Shown here: positions 17,736 to 26,767 of the stretch, piece by piece
Numbering within the stretch: the first letter of the stretch is position 1
Layout of the letters: the number at the start of each line of letters is the position of its first letter
NCBI RefSeq assembly: GCF_021532275.1
Contig: NZ_JACBOT010000010.1
Location: 86,189-150,188 of the forward strand
DNA length: 64,000 bases
Source: Brevibacterium sp. UCMA 11754
Lineage (GTDB): Bacteria > Actinomycetota > Actinomycetes > Actinomycetales > Brevibacteriaceae
Reading direction: 5' to 3'
Position numbers and translations under genes: made by a program
The notes under the pieces: model-generated
Told to the model about the DNA's origin: nothing
What the model saw: the letters and a program-made list of their open reading frames with translations, nothing else
Database searches by the model: none

Positions 17736-17981
17736 GACTCACCATCCTAATCCGTGCCCTGTATTTGCGCAGTGGCGCCCCTCACATCGCCGAGGTGACT
17801 CTGCAGCTGCCCGTCGAACGGGGTCGTCCGTACGTAACCGTGGCCCACCTCGGCGAGGGTGGAGGAAACGCAAGCAAAACCCCTTGTTTTGCACTAATGC
17901 CGCAAACTCCCGCGCCTTTGCTGGTATCAGCACCGTTGACCAGGTAGATTTATCTGTGATTACCACGACAAGGAGGACACA

Positions 17982-18659
17982 GTGGATATTGAAGTTGTGC
18001 GGGGCGCCACGCTCTTCGCAGGTTTGGACGATGAAGCCACAAGCGCATTGATGAAGTTCATGAACCCGCGGAGCCTCCGTCGGGGAACCGTGCTCTTTCA
18101 CGAGGGCGATGCCGGTGACGAACTCTATATCGTCTCCAGCGGCAAGCTCAAGATCGGCCGCGAGTCCTCCGACGGCCGCGAGAATCTGCTCTCGGTCATC
18201 GGGCCGGGCGAGATCATCGGTGAGCTCAGCCTCTTTGATCCGGGTCCACGTTCGACCTCCGTCACCGCTGTCTCTCAGTCCGAGCTGCTCAGCCTCAAGC
18301 ATGAGGACCTCACGACGTGGCTCGATGAACGCCCGCGGGCCGCAATGAACCTGCTCAAGGCTCTGGCACAGCGACTGCGCCGCACGAACGAGACCGTGGG
18401 CGACCTCGTGTTCTCCGATGTTCCCGGTCGCGTCGCCAAGGCACTGCTGGACCTCGCGTCTCGCTTCTCGAAGCCGGCACCCGACGGTGTCCTCGTCGCG
18501 CACGACCTGACGCAGGAAGAGCTCGCGCAGCTCGTCGGTGCCTCACGTGAGACCGTGAACAAGGCCCTGGCCGACTTCGCAGCTCGTGGCTTCATCCGCC
18601 TCGAAGCTCGTTCCGTCGTCATCCTCGACATGGAGCGGATGCGCAACCGCGCCCGCTGA
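17982..18659 (+). CDS. glxR: Crp/Fnr-family global regulator GlxR
   Basis: A 225-residue cAMP-responsive regulator, closely similar to GlxR of Corynebacterium and Crp of Mycobacterium along its length. The cyclic-nucleotide domain (residues 8-120) keeps GELSLFDPGPRSTS, where Glu and Arg bind cAMP, and the winged HTH (176-197) reads LTQEELAQLVGASRETVNKAL, including the recognition helix SRETVNKAL. The GTG start at 17982 follows AGGAGG. A matching operator is seen upstream of acs at 10447. Confidence 0.95.
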   Translation: MDIEVVRGATLFAGLDDEATSALMKFMNPRSLRRGTVLFHEGDAGDELYIVSSGKLKIGRESSDGRENLLSVIGPGEIIGELSLFDPGPRSTSVTAVSQSELLSLKHEDLTTWLDERPRAAMNLLKALAQRLRRTNETVGDLVFSDVPGRVAKALLDLASRFSKPAPDGVLVAHDLTQEELAQLVGASRETVNKALADFAARGFIRLEARSVVILDMERMRNRAR

Positions 18660-18705
18660 TCGAAGTTTCAACCGGCTGATGCCGGACCACTGAATTCTCA
18701 GTCAT

Positions 18706-18740
18706 CGAACGCCCAGGCACACATCGTGCCTGGGCGTTCG
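18706..18740. terminator. Bidirectional terminator between glxR and the MBL-fold gene
   Basis: A perfect 15-bp stem (CGAACGCCCAGGCAC) with a 5-nt loop between convergent genes. Confidence 0.8.
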
Positions 18741-18784
18741 TGCGTCTGGTGTGGTGGGCCCTGCCTACGCTTGGCCGGGTCGAG

Positions 18785-19552
18785 TCAGGACTGGTCGTCG
18801 GGAGCGAGGACTCCGAGGTAGGCCAACTGGGCGCGCACGATCTGCTCGGCGGCTCCCCGGACGCTGGGATCGACATCGTGGTAGACGATGTCGCAGACGT
18901 CAGTGGCGCGCGTGGCTCCCTCCGCCAGTGCCCCTCTGACCTGCTCGATGCGTTCGAGTCGGTGGCTGCGGTAGTACTCGAGCACCTGGGCAGGGGATTC
19001 GATGCTGGGACCGTGTGCGGGCTCAATGGTCGAATATGCCCCCTCCTCGAGCAGCCGAAGGAGCAGGTCCAGGGAATTGAGGTAGTCGCGCAGAGACCCC
19101 TCGGGGTGGGTGACGATGGTCGTCCCCTCCCCCAGGACCGTATCGCCGCTGTAGAGGACGTGGTCGTGGATGAGACTGATGCTGTCCATTGTGTGCCCCG
19201 GAGTCGCGATGACCTCCATGACGTCGGCTGTGTCAGTGCCGAATGCGATCGTGTCACCATCGGCCACAGGAGGTGCCACACGGCCGAACTTCTCGAGGAC
19301 CGCGTACACGGGCACCTCGGGTGCCCACTGGTCCACACTGCCGAGCATCTCCGAGTGATCGGCATGCTGATGAGTGAGGATGATGGCCGACAGCTTCCTG
19401 TCGCCGAGCTCAGCGAGGAAGTTCTCACGGTGCTGCGCAAGTTCGGGGCCCGGATCGATGAGCACTGCCGTGGTGTCGTCCACCGAGGCGATGACATAGG
19501 TGTTGGTGCCCGTCAGCGTCATCGGAGATGGGTTGTTCGCGCGGATCCTCAT
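18785..19552 (-). CDS. MBL-fold metallo-hydrolase
   Basis: A 255-residue metallo-beta-lactamase-fold protein with the metal motif LTHQHADH (HxHxDH), TPGHTMDS with the third metal His, and SGDTVLG with a bridging Asp, then a C-terminal winged-helix-like part as in LACTB2/Rv3677c. LACTB2-type enzymes act on RNA or thioesters. The start overlaps the upstream Nudix-like gene in an ATGA junction. Confidence 0.9.
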   Translation of the reverse strand: MRIRANNPSPMTLTGTNTYVIASVDDTTAVLIDPGPELAQHRENFLAELGDRKLSAIILTHQHADHSEMLGSVDQWAPEVPVYAVLEKFGRVAPPVADGDTIAFGTDTADVMEVIATPGHTMDSISLIHDHVLYSGDTVLGEGTTIVTHPEGSLRDYLNSLDLLLRLLEEGAYSTIEPAHGPSIESPAQVLEYYRSHRLERIEQVRGALAEGATRATDVCDIVYHDVDPSVRGAAEQIVRAQLAYLGVLAPDDQS

Positions 19553-20526
19553 GATTCGTCGGTCTCCTCTTCGCCGCTTTCGGCGTTGTTGTCATCGTCG
19601 CTCAGCGTCAGGAATCCTGGACTCTGGTCGTTCTCGTCGTCACCGACGGCTATCGCGTAGTCACGCAGAGTGCCTTTGCGGTAGAGGTCGCGTCCGGGGT
19701 GGATGACGACGCGCCATTCGCCGTCTTCATTGGTGACCTCTGGTCGCAGCGGATGCAGGTCGCGGACCTGGGCCATGGCGGCTCCGACGCTTGGGACATC
19801 TATCAGGCTCTCAGCGATGACGCGTGTGCTCGCACTGATCTTGTCGGGATCTCCTGCTGTCTCGGCGAGGATCTCTTTGGGCCGTTTCCACCCTCCCGAG
19901 GTCTCATTCGGTGAGAGGAAGTCGACGTTCTGTCCGAAGGGCACTGTGGCCACAAAATAGGTGGTGTCGAAACGGTGCAGTTGTGTCCCCGTGTTGATCC
20001 AACGCAGCCAGGGTTTGCAGAGGTCCGGGCGCAGCTTGAGATCACGTTCGCGCAGGATCTGGGACCAGGAGAGCTCATTGGAGAACAGCCGTGCCCGTGT
20101 TCCGCGCCAATCCGTCTGGGGCGCGGCGACGATGTCACGATCGACGTCTTCGGCCAGCAGGACACCGGTTGCGGCGAACGAAATGCGTGCCGCGGCCGAG
20201 AAATGGTGCAGCGCCCGTGACTTGTTCTCGATGCTCAGAGTCCTTGCACAGCGAGCCGAATTCCATCCGGCCAGAGGCAGATTGCGCAGGTCACCGGGGC
20301 GCAGGTTGCTGACCGGGTAGGACAGGCGGTTGCGGTCTTCGATTCCGCGGGCATCGAGCTGCCGGGTGATGAAGGTTTCCAAACCAACCAGCGAGTCCCT
20401 GATCAACACGATCGCCGAGGCGGGGCGTGGAGCTTCGGGGACCGGGAACCGCCCGTCGGACTGCCATTGGTCCAAGAGCCAACGCAGCTCCGACGAGACG
20501 GGCAGAGAGCGTCCGCTAAGCGGCAT
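19549..20526 (-). CDS. Nudix-fold protein with degenerate catalytic box
   Basis: A 325-residue protein resembling NUDT19-like Nudix proteins found beside the MBL-fold gene in actinobacteria. The N-terminal SAIVLIRDSLVGLETFITRQ and later LRWINTGTQLHRFDTTYFVATVP fit that family. At residues 111-121, where active members read approximately REtfEEtG, this one reads ARISFAATG, so the metal-binding Glu residues are gone. It is therefore probably not an active pyrophosphatase. The ATG at 20526 follows GAGG and overlaps the ridA stop by 11 bp. The C-terminal 25 residues are very acidic. Confidence 0.75.
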   Translation of the reverse strand: MPLSGRSLPVSSELRWLLDQWQSDGRFPVPEAPRPASAIVLIRDSLVGLETFITRQLDARGIEDRNRLSYPVSNLRPGDLRNLPLAGWNSARCARTLSIENKSRALHHFSAAARISFAATGVLLAEDVDRDIVAAPQTDWRGTRARLFSNELSWSQILRERDLKLRPDLCKPWLRWINTGTQLHRFDTTYFVATVPFGQNVDFLSPNETSGGWKRPKEILAETAGDPDKISASTRVIAESLIDVPSVGAAMAQVRDLHPLRPEVTNEDGEWRVVIHPGRDLYRKGTLRDYAIAVGDDENDQSPGFLTLSDDDNNAESGEEETDES

Positions 20527-20989
20527 CGTCCTCAACCTCGACGATGACCTCGACCTCGACTGGAGTGCCGAGAGGAAGAGTGTTCACTCCCACTGCACTG
20601 CGCGTGTGCTGGCCGCGGTCGCCGAGGATCTCACCGTAGAGTTCGGAGACTCCGTTGATGACCGCTGGCTGCTGTGTGAAGTCATCTGCCGAGTTCACGA
20701 ATCCGGTCACCTTGACGACGCGCACGATCTTGTCCAGGTCCCCGATGACCCCGGCAATTGCGGCGAGAGCATTGAGCCCTGCGGTCCGTGCCAGGTCGTA
20801 GCCGGTCTCGAGGTCGACGTCGGAGCCGATGTGGCCGGTCGCCGGGAGCTTCCCGTCGACGACGGGCAGCTGGCCCGAGGTGTAGACGTAGTTGCCGGTG
20901 CGAAGCGCCGGGACATAGACGCCAGCGGGAACGGCGACAGCGGGCAGGGTGAGACCGAGTTCAGCGATGCGGTCTAGAGTCTTCGACAT
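20516..20989 (-). CDS. RidA family protein
   Basis: A 157-residue RidA/YjgF/Rv3678c-like protein. It starts at 20989 after AAGGAC. Typical segments are YVYTSGQLPVVDGKLPATGHIG, ALAAIAGVIGDLDKIVRVVKVTGFV and the conserved HTRSAVGVNTLPLGTPVEVEV C-terminal strand. RidA proteins hydrolyse reactive enamine/imine intermediates; this subgroup (with long N-terminus) may differ, and the canonical Arg is seen in HTRSAVG. Confidence 0.9.
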   Translation of the reverse strand: MSKTLDRIAELGLTLPAVAVPAGVYVPALRTGNYVYTSGQLPVVDGKLPATGHIGSDVDLETGYDLARTAGLNALAAIAGVIGDLDKIVRVVKVTGFVNSADDFTQQPAVINGVSELYGEILGDRGQHTRSAVGVNTLPLGTPVEVEVIVEVEDDAA

Positions 20990-21076
20990 GGTTTGTCCTT
21001 CGACGAGGGTATTGCAGGTCAGGTGAGCGCCCACACTCTGATGCGTCAGGCTTTTGGTGCTTCAATCATTGTTGCT

Positions 21077-21232
21077 TCAGGCTTTGGGACGCTTGAGATA
21101 GGCAACGAGTCCATTGTTATCGGGGCCCGGGACAACTTGGACAAGCTCGTAGCCGTCTTCGCCCCACTGGTCGAGGATCTGCTTCGTTGCGTGAACGATG
21201 AGCGGCACGGTGACGTATTCCCACTTGGTCAT
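21077..21232 (-). CDS. Small DUF4177-like protein (Rv3678A-like)
   Basis: A 51-residue gene just upstream of ridA, with RBS GGAG 5 bp before the ATG at 21232. The product begins MTKWEYVTVPLIVHATKQIL and continues with WGEDGYELVQVVPG, and ends LKRPKA, the pattern of DUF4177-type proteins (KWEY, W-G-GYELV). M. tuberculosis has a small protein at the same place before Rv3678c. Synteny, RBS and composition all support it as real. Function is unknown. Confidence 0.85.
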   Translation of the reverse strand: MTKWEYVTVPLIVHATKQILDQWGEDGYELVQVVPGPDNNGLVAYLKRPKA

Positions 21233-21419
21233 GATTCTCCTTGAGTCTCTGTGTGCCCGAGTCCCCGATGCGTCATCGGAACGAGCGTCTGCATGGACCG
21301 ACAGCCGATCGTTCTGCAGGAGTGCGACCGGCCAATCATTGTCGTTCCCAACACTAGCCGAGAACCCGCGCGCCTACCGCCAGCCGTGCCACAGTGTGAA
21401 CACCGCTGAGAGACGAGAA

Positions 21420-21454
21420 TGGGGTGGGACGATCATGATGATCGTCCCACCCCA
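21420..21454 (-). terminator. Perfect hairpin after the penicillin-binding protein gene
   Basis: A 35-bp perfect palindrome with 17-bp arms (TGGGGTGGGACGATCAT and its complement) around one base, 42 bp downstream of the PBP stop. It should terminate that transcript before the DUF4177-like/ridA operon. Confidence 0.75.
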
Positions 21455-21495
21455 CCTCAGGCCCTGTATCTCAGGCTCAGTCTGACGTCCGGTGC

Positions 21496-23829
21496 TCAGT
21501 TGCCGCCGAGGCCCGGCGCGTCGCCGCCGCCGTCTCCGCCGCCACCATCGCCGCCGTCTCCACCGCCGGTGCCACCGCCGCCGTTACCGCCACCGCCGCC
21601 ACCGTTACCGCCGCCGGTGCCACCGTTGCCGCCGCCACCGCCGCCGTTGCCGCCACCACCGTTCTGACCGCCGCCACCGGTACCGCCACCGCCGCCCATG
21701 TACTTGCTGGTCGGCTTAGGGAATCCGGTGTTGCCCTTCGTCTCCTTGACCGCGTCATTCATATACGCCTGCCAGGTCTTACCGGAGATCGTGGCACCGT
21801 AGACGTGTCCGCGGACTACGCCCTCGCTGTTGTTTCGCCAGTCGCGTGTTCCTGCCGGGTCACCGGTCCAGACCGCAGTCGACAGTGTCTTCGTGAACCC
21901 GAGCAACCAGGTGTGGCCCACATCGAAGTTCGTCGTACCGGTCTTTGCACCTGCTGGTGCTCCGATCTTCAACTGGGTGGTGGTACCGCCGTTGAACGTC
22001 TGAGTCAGAGCGTAGGCGACGCCCTTGGCCACCTCTTTGTCGAGGACTCGCTTACAGCCTTCTCCCGGCACGTCGATGTTCTTGCCTGAGCGGTCCTTGA
22101 TGGAGACGATCGGCTTCGGGCCGCAGAATTCGCCCTCGTTCGCGAAGGTCGCGAATGCCGCGGCCATTGCAATCGGAGTTGTCTCCGTCGTGCCCAGGAT
22201 CGAGGATGGTGACAGGGCCTGGATGAAGCCCGCCTTGTTTTTGAAGTCGAGCTTCTCGCCGCTGCCGTAGCGAATCCCAAGGTCCATCGCGGTGTCCATG
22301 ACCTTGCACATGTTGAGCTGATTGCCCATAGCCGCGTATCCGGTGTTCACGGACTTCTTCGTGGCTTCCAGTGCGGTCATCGAGCCCTTGCCTTCACCGT
22401 CGCCAGCGTTGTTCGGGTCCCAGTCGCCGCCCATGTTCGGACAGCCGTCATATTTCCAAGAACTTGCAGGGAAGTTGCGCTTGGTAGCGTTGACCGTGGC
22501 ATTGAGACCGCGACCGGATTTCAGCCACGTGGCCAGTACGAAGGGCTTCCATGTCGAACCGACCTGGAACCCGCCACCGCCGTTGTGCTTCCTGTCGACC
22601 GTGTAGTTGATGCTGGTCTTCTTGTTCTTTTCGTTCTTCTTGACCTCGCCGACCGTGTATTCACGGTTCTCGGCCATGGCGATGACCTCGCCCGTGCCCG
22701 GTTCGATCGTGACCAGAGCGTGTCCGGCGCCGGACGGATCGCCCACAGGAACACGCTTCTTGATCTCCTTGTCAGCGATCTTCTGAATGTCAGGGTTGAG
22801 GCTGGTCTTGATCGTCAGTCCGCCCCGCTGCAGGAAGGCGAGGCGCTCGTCGACGGTCTCGCCGAAGGTGTCATCATTCTTGATGACGTTTTCGACGTAG
22901 TCGCAGAAGAACTCTGCGTTGCTCTTGGCCGAGGTACAGCCGTTCGGCGTCTCATGCAGATCGAGGTCGAGGTCGGTCTTCACCGCCTTGTCGTATTCCT
23001 TCTGAGTGATGTGCTTGTACTTGAGCATCTGCCCCAGCACGGTGTTGCGGCGCTTCTTCACCTGATCGGGGAAACGCTGCGGGTTGAAGGCCGAAGGGTT
23101 CTGCACAATACCGGCGAGCATCGCCGACTGCTCGATATTCAGGTCCTTCGCGTCGATGCCCCAATACTTATGGGCGGCTGCCTGCACGCCGTAGGCGTTG
23201 GGTGAACCGGAGTAGTTGTTGATGTTCATGTAGCGGTTGAGAATGTCCTTTTTGTCGTACTTCTTCTCAACTGCCACCGCGAGTTTGGCTTCGCGGAGCT
23301 TACGCGCATAGCCGGCCGTGCCATCCGACTCCTTGGCCGCTGACACGCCCTCTTTGTCCGCTTCGGCATGGGCGTTCTCCGCCAGCACGTTCTTCACGTA
23401 CTGCTGAGTCAGCGTTGATCCGCCCTGCGTTGTCGAGGACACCATATTGTGCACCGCTGCACGCGCGATGCCCTCGATATCGACGCCGCCGTGTTCGAAG
23501 TACCTGTAGTCCTCGACTGCGATCGTCGCGTCCTGCATATGATCTGAGATCTCGTCGAGAGGCACCTCGACTCGGTTCTGCCAGTAGAACTCCGCGATCT
23601 CCGAACCATCGGAGGCGAGCATCGTCGACTTCTCGCCCAGGTCCTGGATCTCCAGTGTCGCGGGGAGTGAATTGAAGATCTCGACGGCACTGTTTGCACT
23701 GGCAGTAGCTACACCGACTCCGGGGATGGCAAGACCGGCGGCAACGATCCCCGCCACCGCGCTCACGGCGACGAACTGGAGAAACGCACCTGTCTTGGTC
23801 GGGTTCGGATTTGACTCAGGAGACACCAT
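21496..23829 (-). CDS. ponA: Bifunctional penicillin-binding protein (transglycosylase/transpeptidase)
   Basis: A 777-residue class A PBP that polymerises and crosslinks peptidoglycan outside the membrane. There is an N-terminal membrane anchor (residues about 17-42), a GT51 domain with EDYRYFEHGG and GGSTLTQQYVKN (about 110-150), and a transpeptidase domain with the active-site Ser in GSTWK (about 425), SVN, and KTGT (about 630). The last 70 residues are an almost pure Gly tract with Asn and Thr. M. tuberculosis PonA2 is at the equivalent place. The Gly-rich tail is encoded by repetitive GGN codons. Confidence 0.95.
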   Translation of the reverse strand: MVSPESNPNPTKTGAFLQFVAVSAVAGIVAAGLAIPGVGVATASANSAVEIFNSLPATLEIQDLGEKSTMLASDGSEIAEFYWQNRVEVPLDEISDHMQDATIAVEDYRYFEHGGVDIEGIARAAVHNMVSSTTQGGSTLTQQYVKNVLAENAHAEADKEGVSAAKESDGTAGYARKLREAKLAVAVEKKYDKKDILNRYMNINNYSGSPNAYGVQAAAHKYWGIDAKDLNIEQSAMLAGIVQNPSAFNPQRFPDQVKKRRNTVLGQMLKYKHITQKEYDKAVKTDLDLDLHETPNGCTSAKSNAEFFCDYVENVIKNDDTFGETVDERLAFLQRGGLTIKTSLNPDIQKIADKEIKKRVPVGDPSGAGHALVTIEPGTGEVIAMAENREYTVGEVKKNEKNKKTSINYTVDRKHNGGGGFQVGSTWKPFVLATWLKSGRGLNATVNATKRNFPASSWKYDGCPNMGGDWDPNNAGDGEGKGSMTALEATKKSVNTGYAAMGNQLNMCKVMDTAMDLGIRYGSGEKLDFKNKAGFIQALSPSSILGTTETTPIAMAAAFATFANEGEFCGPKPIVSIKDRSGKNIDVPGEGCKRVLDKEVAKGVAYALTQTFNGGTTTQLKIGAPAGAKTGTTNFDVGHTWLLGFTKTLSTAVWTGDPAGTRDWRNNSEGVVRGHVYGATISGKTWQAYMNDAVKETKGNTGFPKPTSKYMGGGGGTGGGGQNGGGGNGGGGGGNGGTGGGNGGGGGGNGGGGTGGGDGGDGGGGDGGGDAPGLGGN

Positions 23830-23884
23830 GAAACCAAGTTTAACTAATACGACTTGTGCAAGTTCTCAAAAATCGTTGAGAACG

Positions 23885-24853
23885 TCAGACTTCAGGGACG
23901 AGCGTCAACAGGCTGACCTCGGGACGGCAGGCGAAACGCACCGGTGAGAAGGGCGAGAAACCCAATCCGGCGGAGATCTCGACGAGAGATTTTCGATAGG
24001 GAAACAGGCCTCTCGCGCGTGTCCGATCGAGGTCGCAGTTCGTCACCGGCGCGCCCCAGAATGGGACCCGGATCTGTCCCCCATGAGTGTGCCCGGTCAT
24101 GATGAGGTCAGCCCCCGCCGAGGTGAACGCCTCCAACGTCCGCGAATAGGGCGCATGCGTGACCCCGACTTTCACTCCAGCTTCAGAATCGAAGTGAGGG
24201 TAGTCGAACGCGTCAGGGCCGCGGCCCTGACCGTCGCTGGGCTGGATCCGGTCACGGTCGATGTGGGAGTCCCCCAGGCCGCAGAAGTCGATGCGAGTCC
24301 CACGGATCGTCAGAGTCGCCTCGGCGTTGTCGAGGAAATGCCATCCGCGGGTGCTGCTGGGCGTGTCACCAGTCGACGCGTTGCTGACTGCTTCGTCTCT
24401 GGCCTCGAACCCGCGGATCAGGGCCTTCACGTCGAGATCGGGCTGCGTGCGGTGCTTCACCTCGGAGGGAGACCGCAGATAGGTGGCTGGGTTCTTCGCC
24501 TTGGGTGAGAAGAAGTCGTTGGATCCGAGGACGAAGACTCCGGGTACATCGAGAAGTCCGTCGAAGACGTCGAGGACAGTGGGCACGATGTCTGCAGAGA
24601 GGTTGTCCCCGGTGTTGACGACGACGTCCGGTTCCAGTCGCGTCAGCGCCTTGACCCAAGCGGCCCGGTGCTTCTGCCAGGGTGCCAGATGCAGATCGGA
24701 GACGTGCAGCATCCTGATGCTCTGTGCACCGGCCGGCAGGATCGGCAGAGTGTGGCGGCGGACGGTGAAGAGGTGTGGTTCGATGACCGCGCCCCAGATT
24801 CCAGCCGCCGCGGGAACTGCAAGGGCGCCGGCGAATAGTGCACGCTTCTTCAT
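23885..24853 (-). CDS. Metallophosphoesterase, YkuE-like
   Basis: A 322-residue calcineurin-like phosphoesterase with an N-terminal membrane anchor (ALFAGALAVPAAAGIWGAV). Metal motifs are HVSDLHLAP, NTGDNL, GSNDFF (a Gly-Ser version of the GNH/D motif), VTHAPYS and GHTHGGQIR. It precedes the PBP gene on the same strand by 55 bp, the order also found with Rv3683 in mycobacteria. The substrate may be a lipid or cell-wall phosphoester. Confidence 0.9.
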   Translation of the reverse strand: MKKRALFAGALAVPAAAGIWGAVIEPHLFTVRRHTLPILPAGAQSIRMLHVSDLHLAPWQKHRAAWVKALTRLEPDVVVNTGDNLSADIVPTVLDVFDGLLDVPGVFVLGSNDFFSPKAKNPATYLRSPSEVKHRTQPDLDVKALIRGFEARDEAVSNASTGDTPSSTRGWHFLDNAEATLTIRGTRIDFCGLGDSHIDRDRIQPSDGQGRGPDAFDYPHFDSEAGVKVGVTHAPYSRTLEAFTSAGADLIMTGHTHGGQIRVPFWGAPVTNCDLDRTRARGLFPYRKSLVEISAGLGFSPFSPVRFACRPEVSLLTLVPEV

Positions 24854-24912
24854 TCGTCCAACTCTAGTCGGCCTCGGAGTCCCGGCCTGGACCCGGCCCC
24901 CGAGCTTCCGTC

Positions 24913-24964
24913 ATTGTGGGCTCCCGTTCGAAGATTCACGCGTTCTCGAACGCGAGCCCACAAT
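24913..24964 (-). terminator. Terminator after the zinc importer operon
   Basis: ATTGTGGGCTC-C-CGTTCGA pairs with its complement except for one C-C mismatch, giving an 18-bp stem 20 bp beyond the znuB stop. Confidence 0.7.
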
Positions 24965-24984
24965 CACAGGCTGCCAACGGCACC

Positions 24985-25896
24985 TCAGGCAGGGAACGCG
25001 ACCGGCTTGTCGTGTTCATCGGCGGCACGGGCCGTGCGGCGGCGATGCAGATGCTTCATCCGGCGCTGCCCCACGAGCCGGCAGACGAGGTAGATGAGGA
25101 AGGAGATCGTCGTGACGAATGGGCTGATCGGCACCACCGGCGAGCCCAGTGCGATGAGGATGCCGCCGACGGAGGCAGCGACCGCGAAGATGACGCTGAA
25201 CACCGGCACCCACACCGGGGAGGCCGAGAGCTGGGTGGCCGCCGCGGCTGGAGTGATGAGCAGAGCCAACACCAGGAGGACGCCGACGACCTGCACGCTC
25301 AATGCCACGGCCAGGCCGAGGACGAGCATGAATACGATCGTCAGACCGGACACCGGGACCCCTTTGGCACGTGCCACCTCCGGGTCGAGGCTGGCGAACA
25401 TGAGCGGTCGCCAGATGACGGCGAGCACGAGGAGCACGATCAGCGAGCACACGACGAGGGTCATGATCTGGCCCGGGGTGATGGCCACGATCTGCCCGGT
25501 CAACAGACCGAATTTGCTGGCGGCACGTCCGTCGTAGAGGGCGAGGAACAGAATCGCGAGGCCCAGCCCGAAGGGCATGAGCACACCGATGATGGCGTTC
25601 TTCTCCGAGGCTTTGGCCCCACCGATGCCGATGATGAGTGCGGCGATGATTGAGCCGATGATGGATCCGCCGACCACGTCGAAGCCGATGAGGAGGGCAA
25701 AGGCGGCACCGGCGAACGAGAGCTCGGAGACACCATGGACGGCGAAAGGAATATCGCGGGCCATGACGAAGACGCTGATGAGGCCGCCGACGACGCCGAG
25801 CAGTCCGGCGGCGATGAGCGAGTTGGTCAGCAGCGCCACCAGTTCGCCGTAGTCCTCGAAGGTGAACAGGCTGCCGAAGATCTCCTGAGCCGACAT
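24985..25896 (-). CDS. znuB: Metal ABC transporter permease (ZnuB-like)
   Basis: A 303-residue ABC-3 family permease with about eight membrane helices. The ATG at 25896 shares one base with the ATPase stop (TGATG). Segments such as VHGVSELSFAGAAFALLIGFD and QVVGVLLVLALLITPAAAATQL are typical of ZnuB/TroC permeases. With ZnuC and ZnuA it forms a high-affinity zinc (or manganese) importer. The C-terminal tail is His/Arg-rich (MKHLHRRRTARAADEHDK). Confidence 0.93.
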   Translation of the reverse strand: MSAQEIFGSLFTFEDYGELVALLTNSLIAAGLLGVVGGLISVFVMARDIPFAVHGVSELSFAGAAFALLIGFDVVGGSIIGSIIAALIIGIGGAKASEKNAIIGVLMPFGLGLAILFLALYDGRAASKFGLLTGQIVAITPGQIMTLVVCSLIVLLVLAVIWRPLMFASLDPEVARAKGVPVSGLTIVFMLVLGLAVALSVQVVGVLLVLALLITPAAAATQLSASPVWVPVFSVIFAVAASVGGILIALGSPVVPISPFVTTISFLIYLVCRLVGQRRMKHLHRRRTARAADEHDKPVAFPA

Positions 25897-26765
25897 CAGA
25901 TCGCACCTCGTTCCATGCTCATCTCGTCCTCGTGGACGTGGTGATCCACGCATTCGGCTTCGCCGCCGACCACGATGAGCCGACCGCCTACCCGGACCAC
26001 TTCGACCGGGGAACCATAGAGTCGGGTCAGCGACTGGGTGGTCATGACCTCGGCGGGGGTGCCGACGAGGAAGTGGCCGCCGACGATGTAGAGGACGCGG
26101 TCGACGTAGGGCAGGATCGGGTTGATCTCGTGGGTGACGAAGACGACTGAGGTGTTGCGTTTGACTCGCTGCTCATGGAGCAGGTTGGCCACGACCTTCT
26201 GATGGTGGATGTCCAGGGACAGCAGCGGCTCATCACAGAGAAGCACCGAGGGGTCGTTGGCCAGGGCCTGAGCCACGCGCAGACGCTGCAGCTCACCGCC
26301 GGACAGGGTCCCGGCCGGGGCGTCCGCGTAATCTCGAGCGCCGACGGATTCGAGGAGTTCATCGACCTGCTGACGGCGGCGCTTCAGAAACCGGCCGGGT
26401 CCCCAACGGTGTCCGTCGATGCCCATCCGAACCAGATCGCGACCCCGCATCGGGGTGTGTTGGTCGATTCCGCGCTGCTGGGGGATGTAGCCGATGGCCG
26501 AGTTCCCAGAGTGGACATTGCGACCATTGATCTCCGCCGAGCCGGTGGACAGCGCATGCTGGCCCAACAGCACCTTGAGCAGCGAAGTCTTTCCTGTCCC
26601 GTTCGGGCCCAGCACCGCCACGAACTCCCCCGGCGCGACATCGAGATCGAGGTCGTGCCAGAGCACACGCTCTCCGAATCGCAGTTCGGCATCTCGCAGA
26701 CGGATCACCGGAGGGTGATCAGCTGATGCGGTCTGCTCGGGAGAAACGTCGGAATCAGTGGCCAT
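25896..26765 (-). CDS. znuC: Metal ABC transporter ATP-binding protein (ZnuC-like)
   Basis: A 289-residue ATPase with Walker A GPNGTGKTS, signature LSGGELQRLRVAQAL, Walker B LLCDEPLLSLD and switch His in FVTHEINP. The PQQRGIDQ Q-loop and LPYVDRVLYIVGGHFLVGTP segment fit metal importers. It starts 2 bp after znuA. The C-terminus contains acidic and His residues (CVDHHVHEDE), possibly metal-binding. Confidence 0.94.
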   Translation of the reverse strand: MATDSDVSPEQTASADHPPVIRLRDAELRFGERVLWHDLDLDVAPGEFVAVLGPNGTGKTSLLKVLLGQHALSTGSAEINGRNVHSGNSAIGYIPQQRGIDQHTPMRGRDLVRMGIDGHRWGPGRFLKRRRQQVDELLESVGARDYADAPAGTLSGGELQRLRVAQALANDPSVLLCDEPLLSLDIHHQKVVANLLHEQRVKRNTSVVFVTHEINPILPYVDRVLYIVGGHFLVGTPAEVMTTQSLTRLYGSPVEVVRVGGRLIVVGGEAECVDHHVHEDEMSMERGAI

Positions 26766-26767
26766 TC

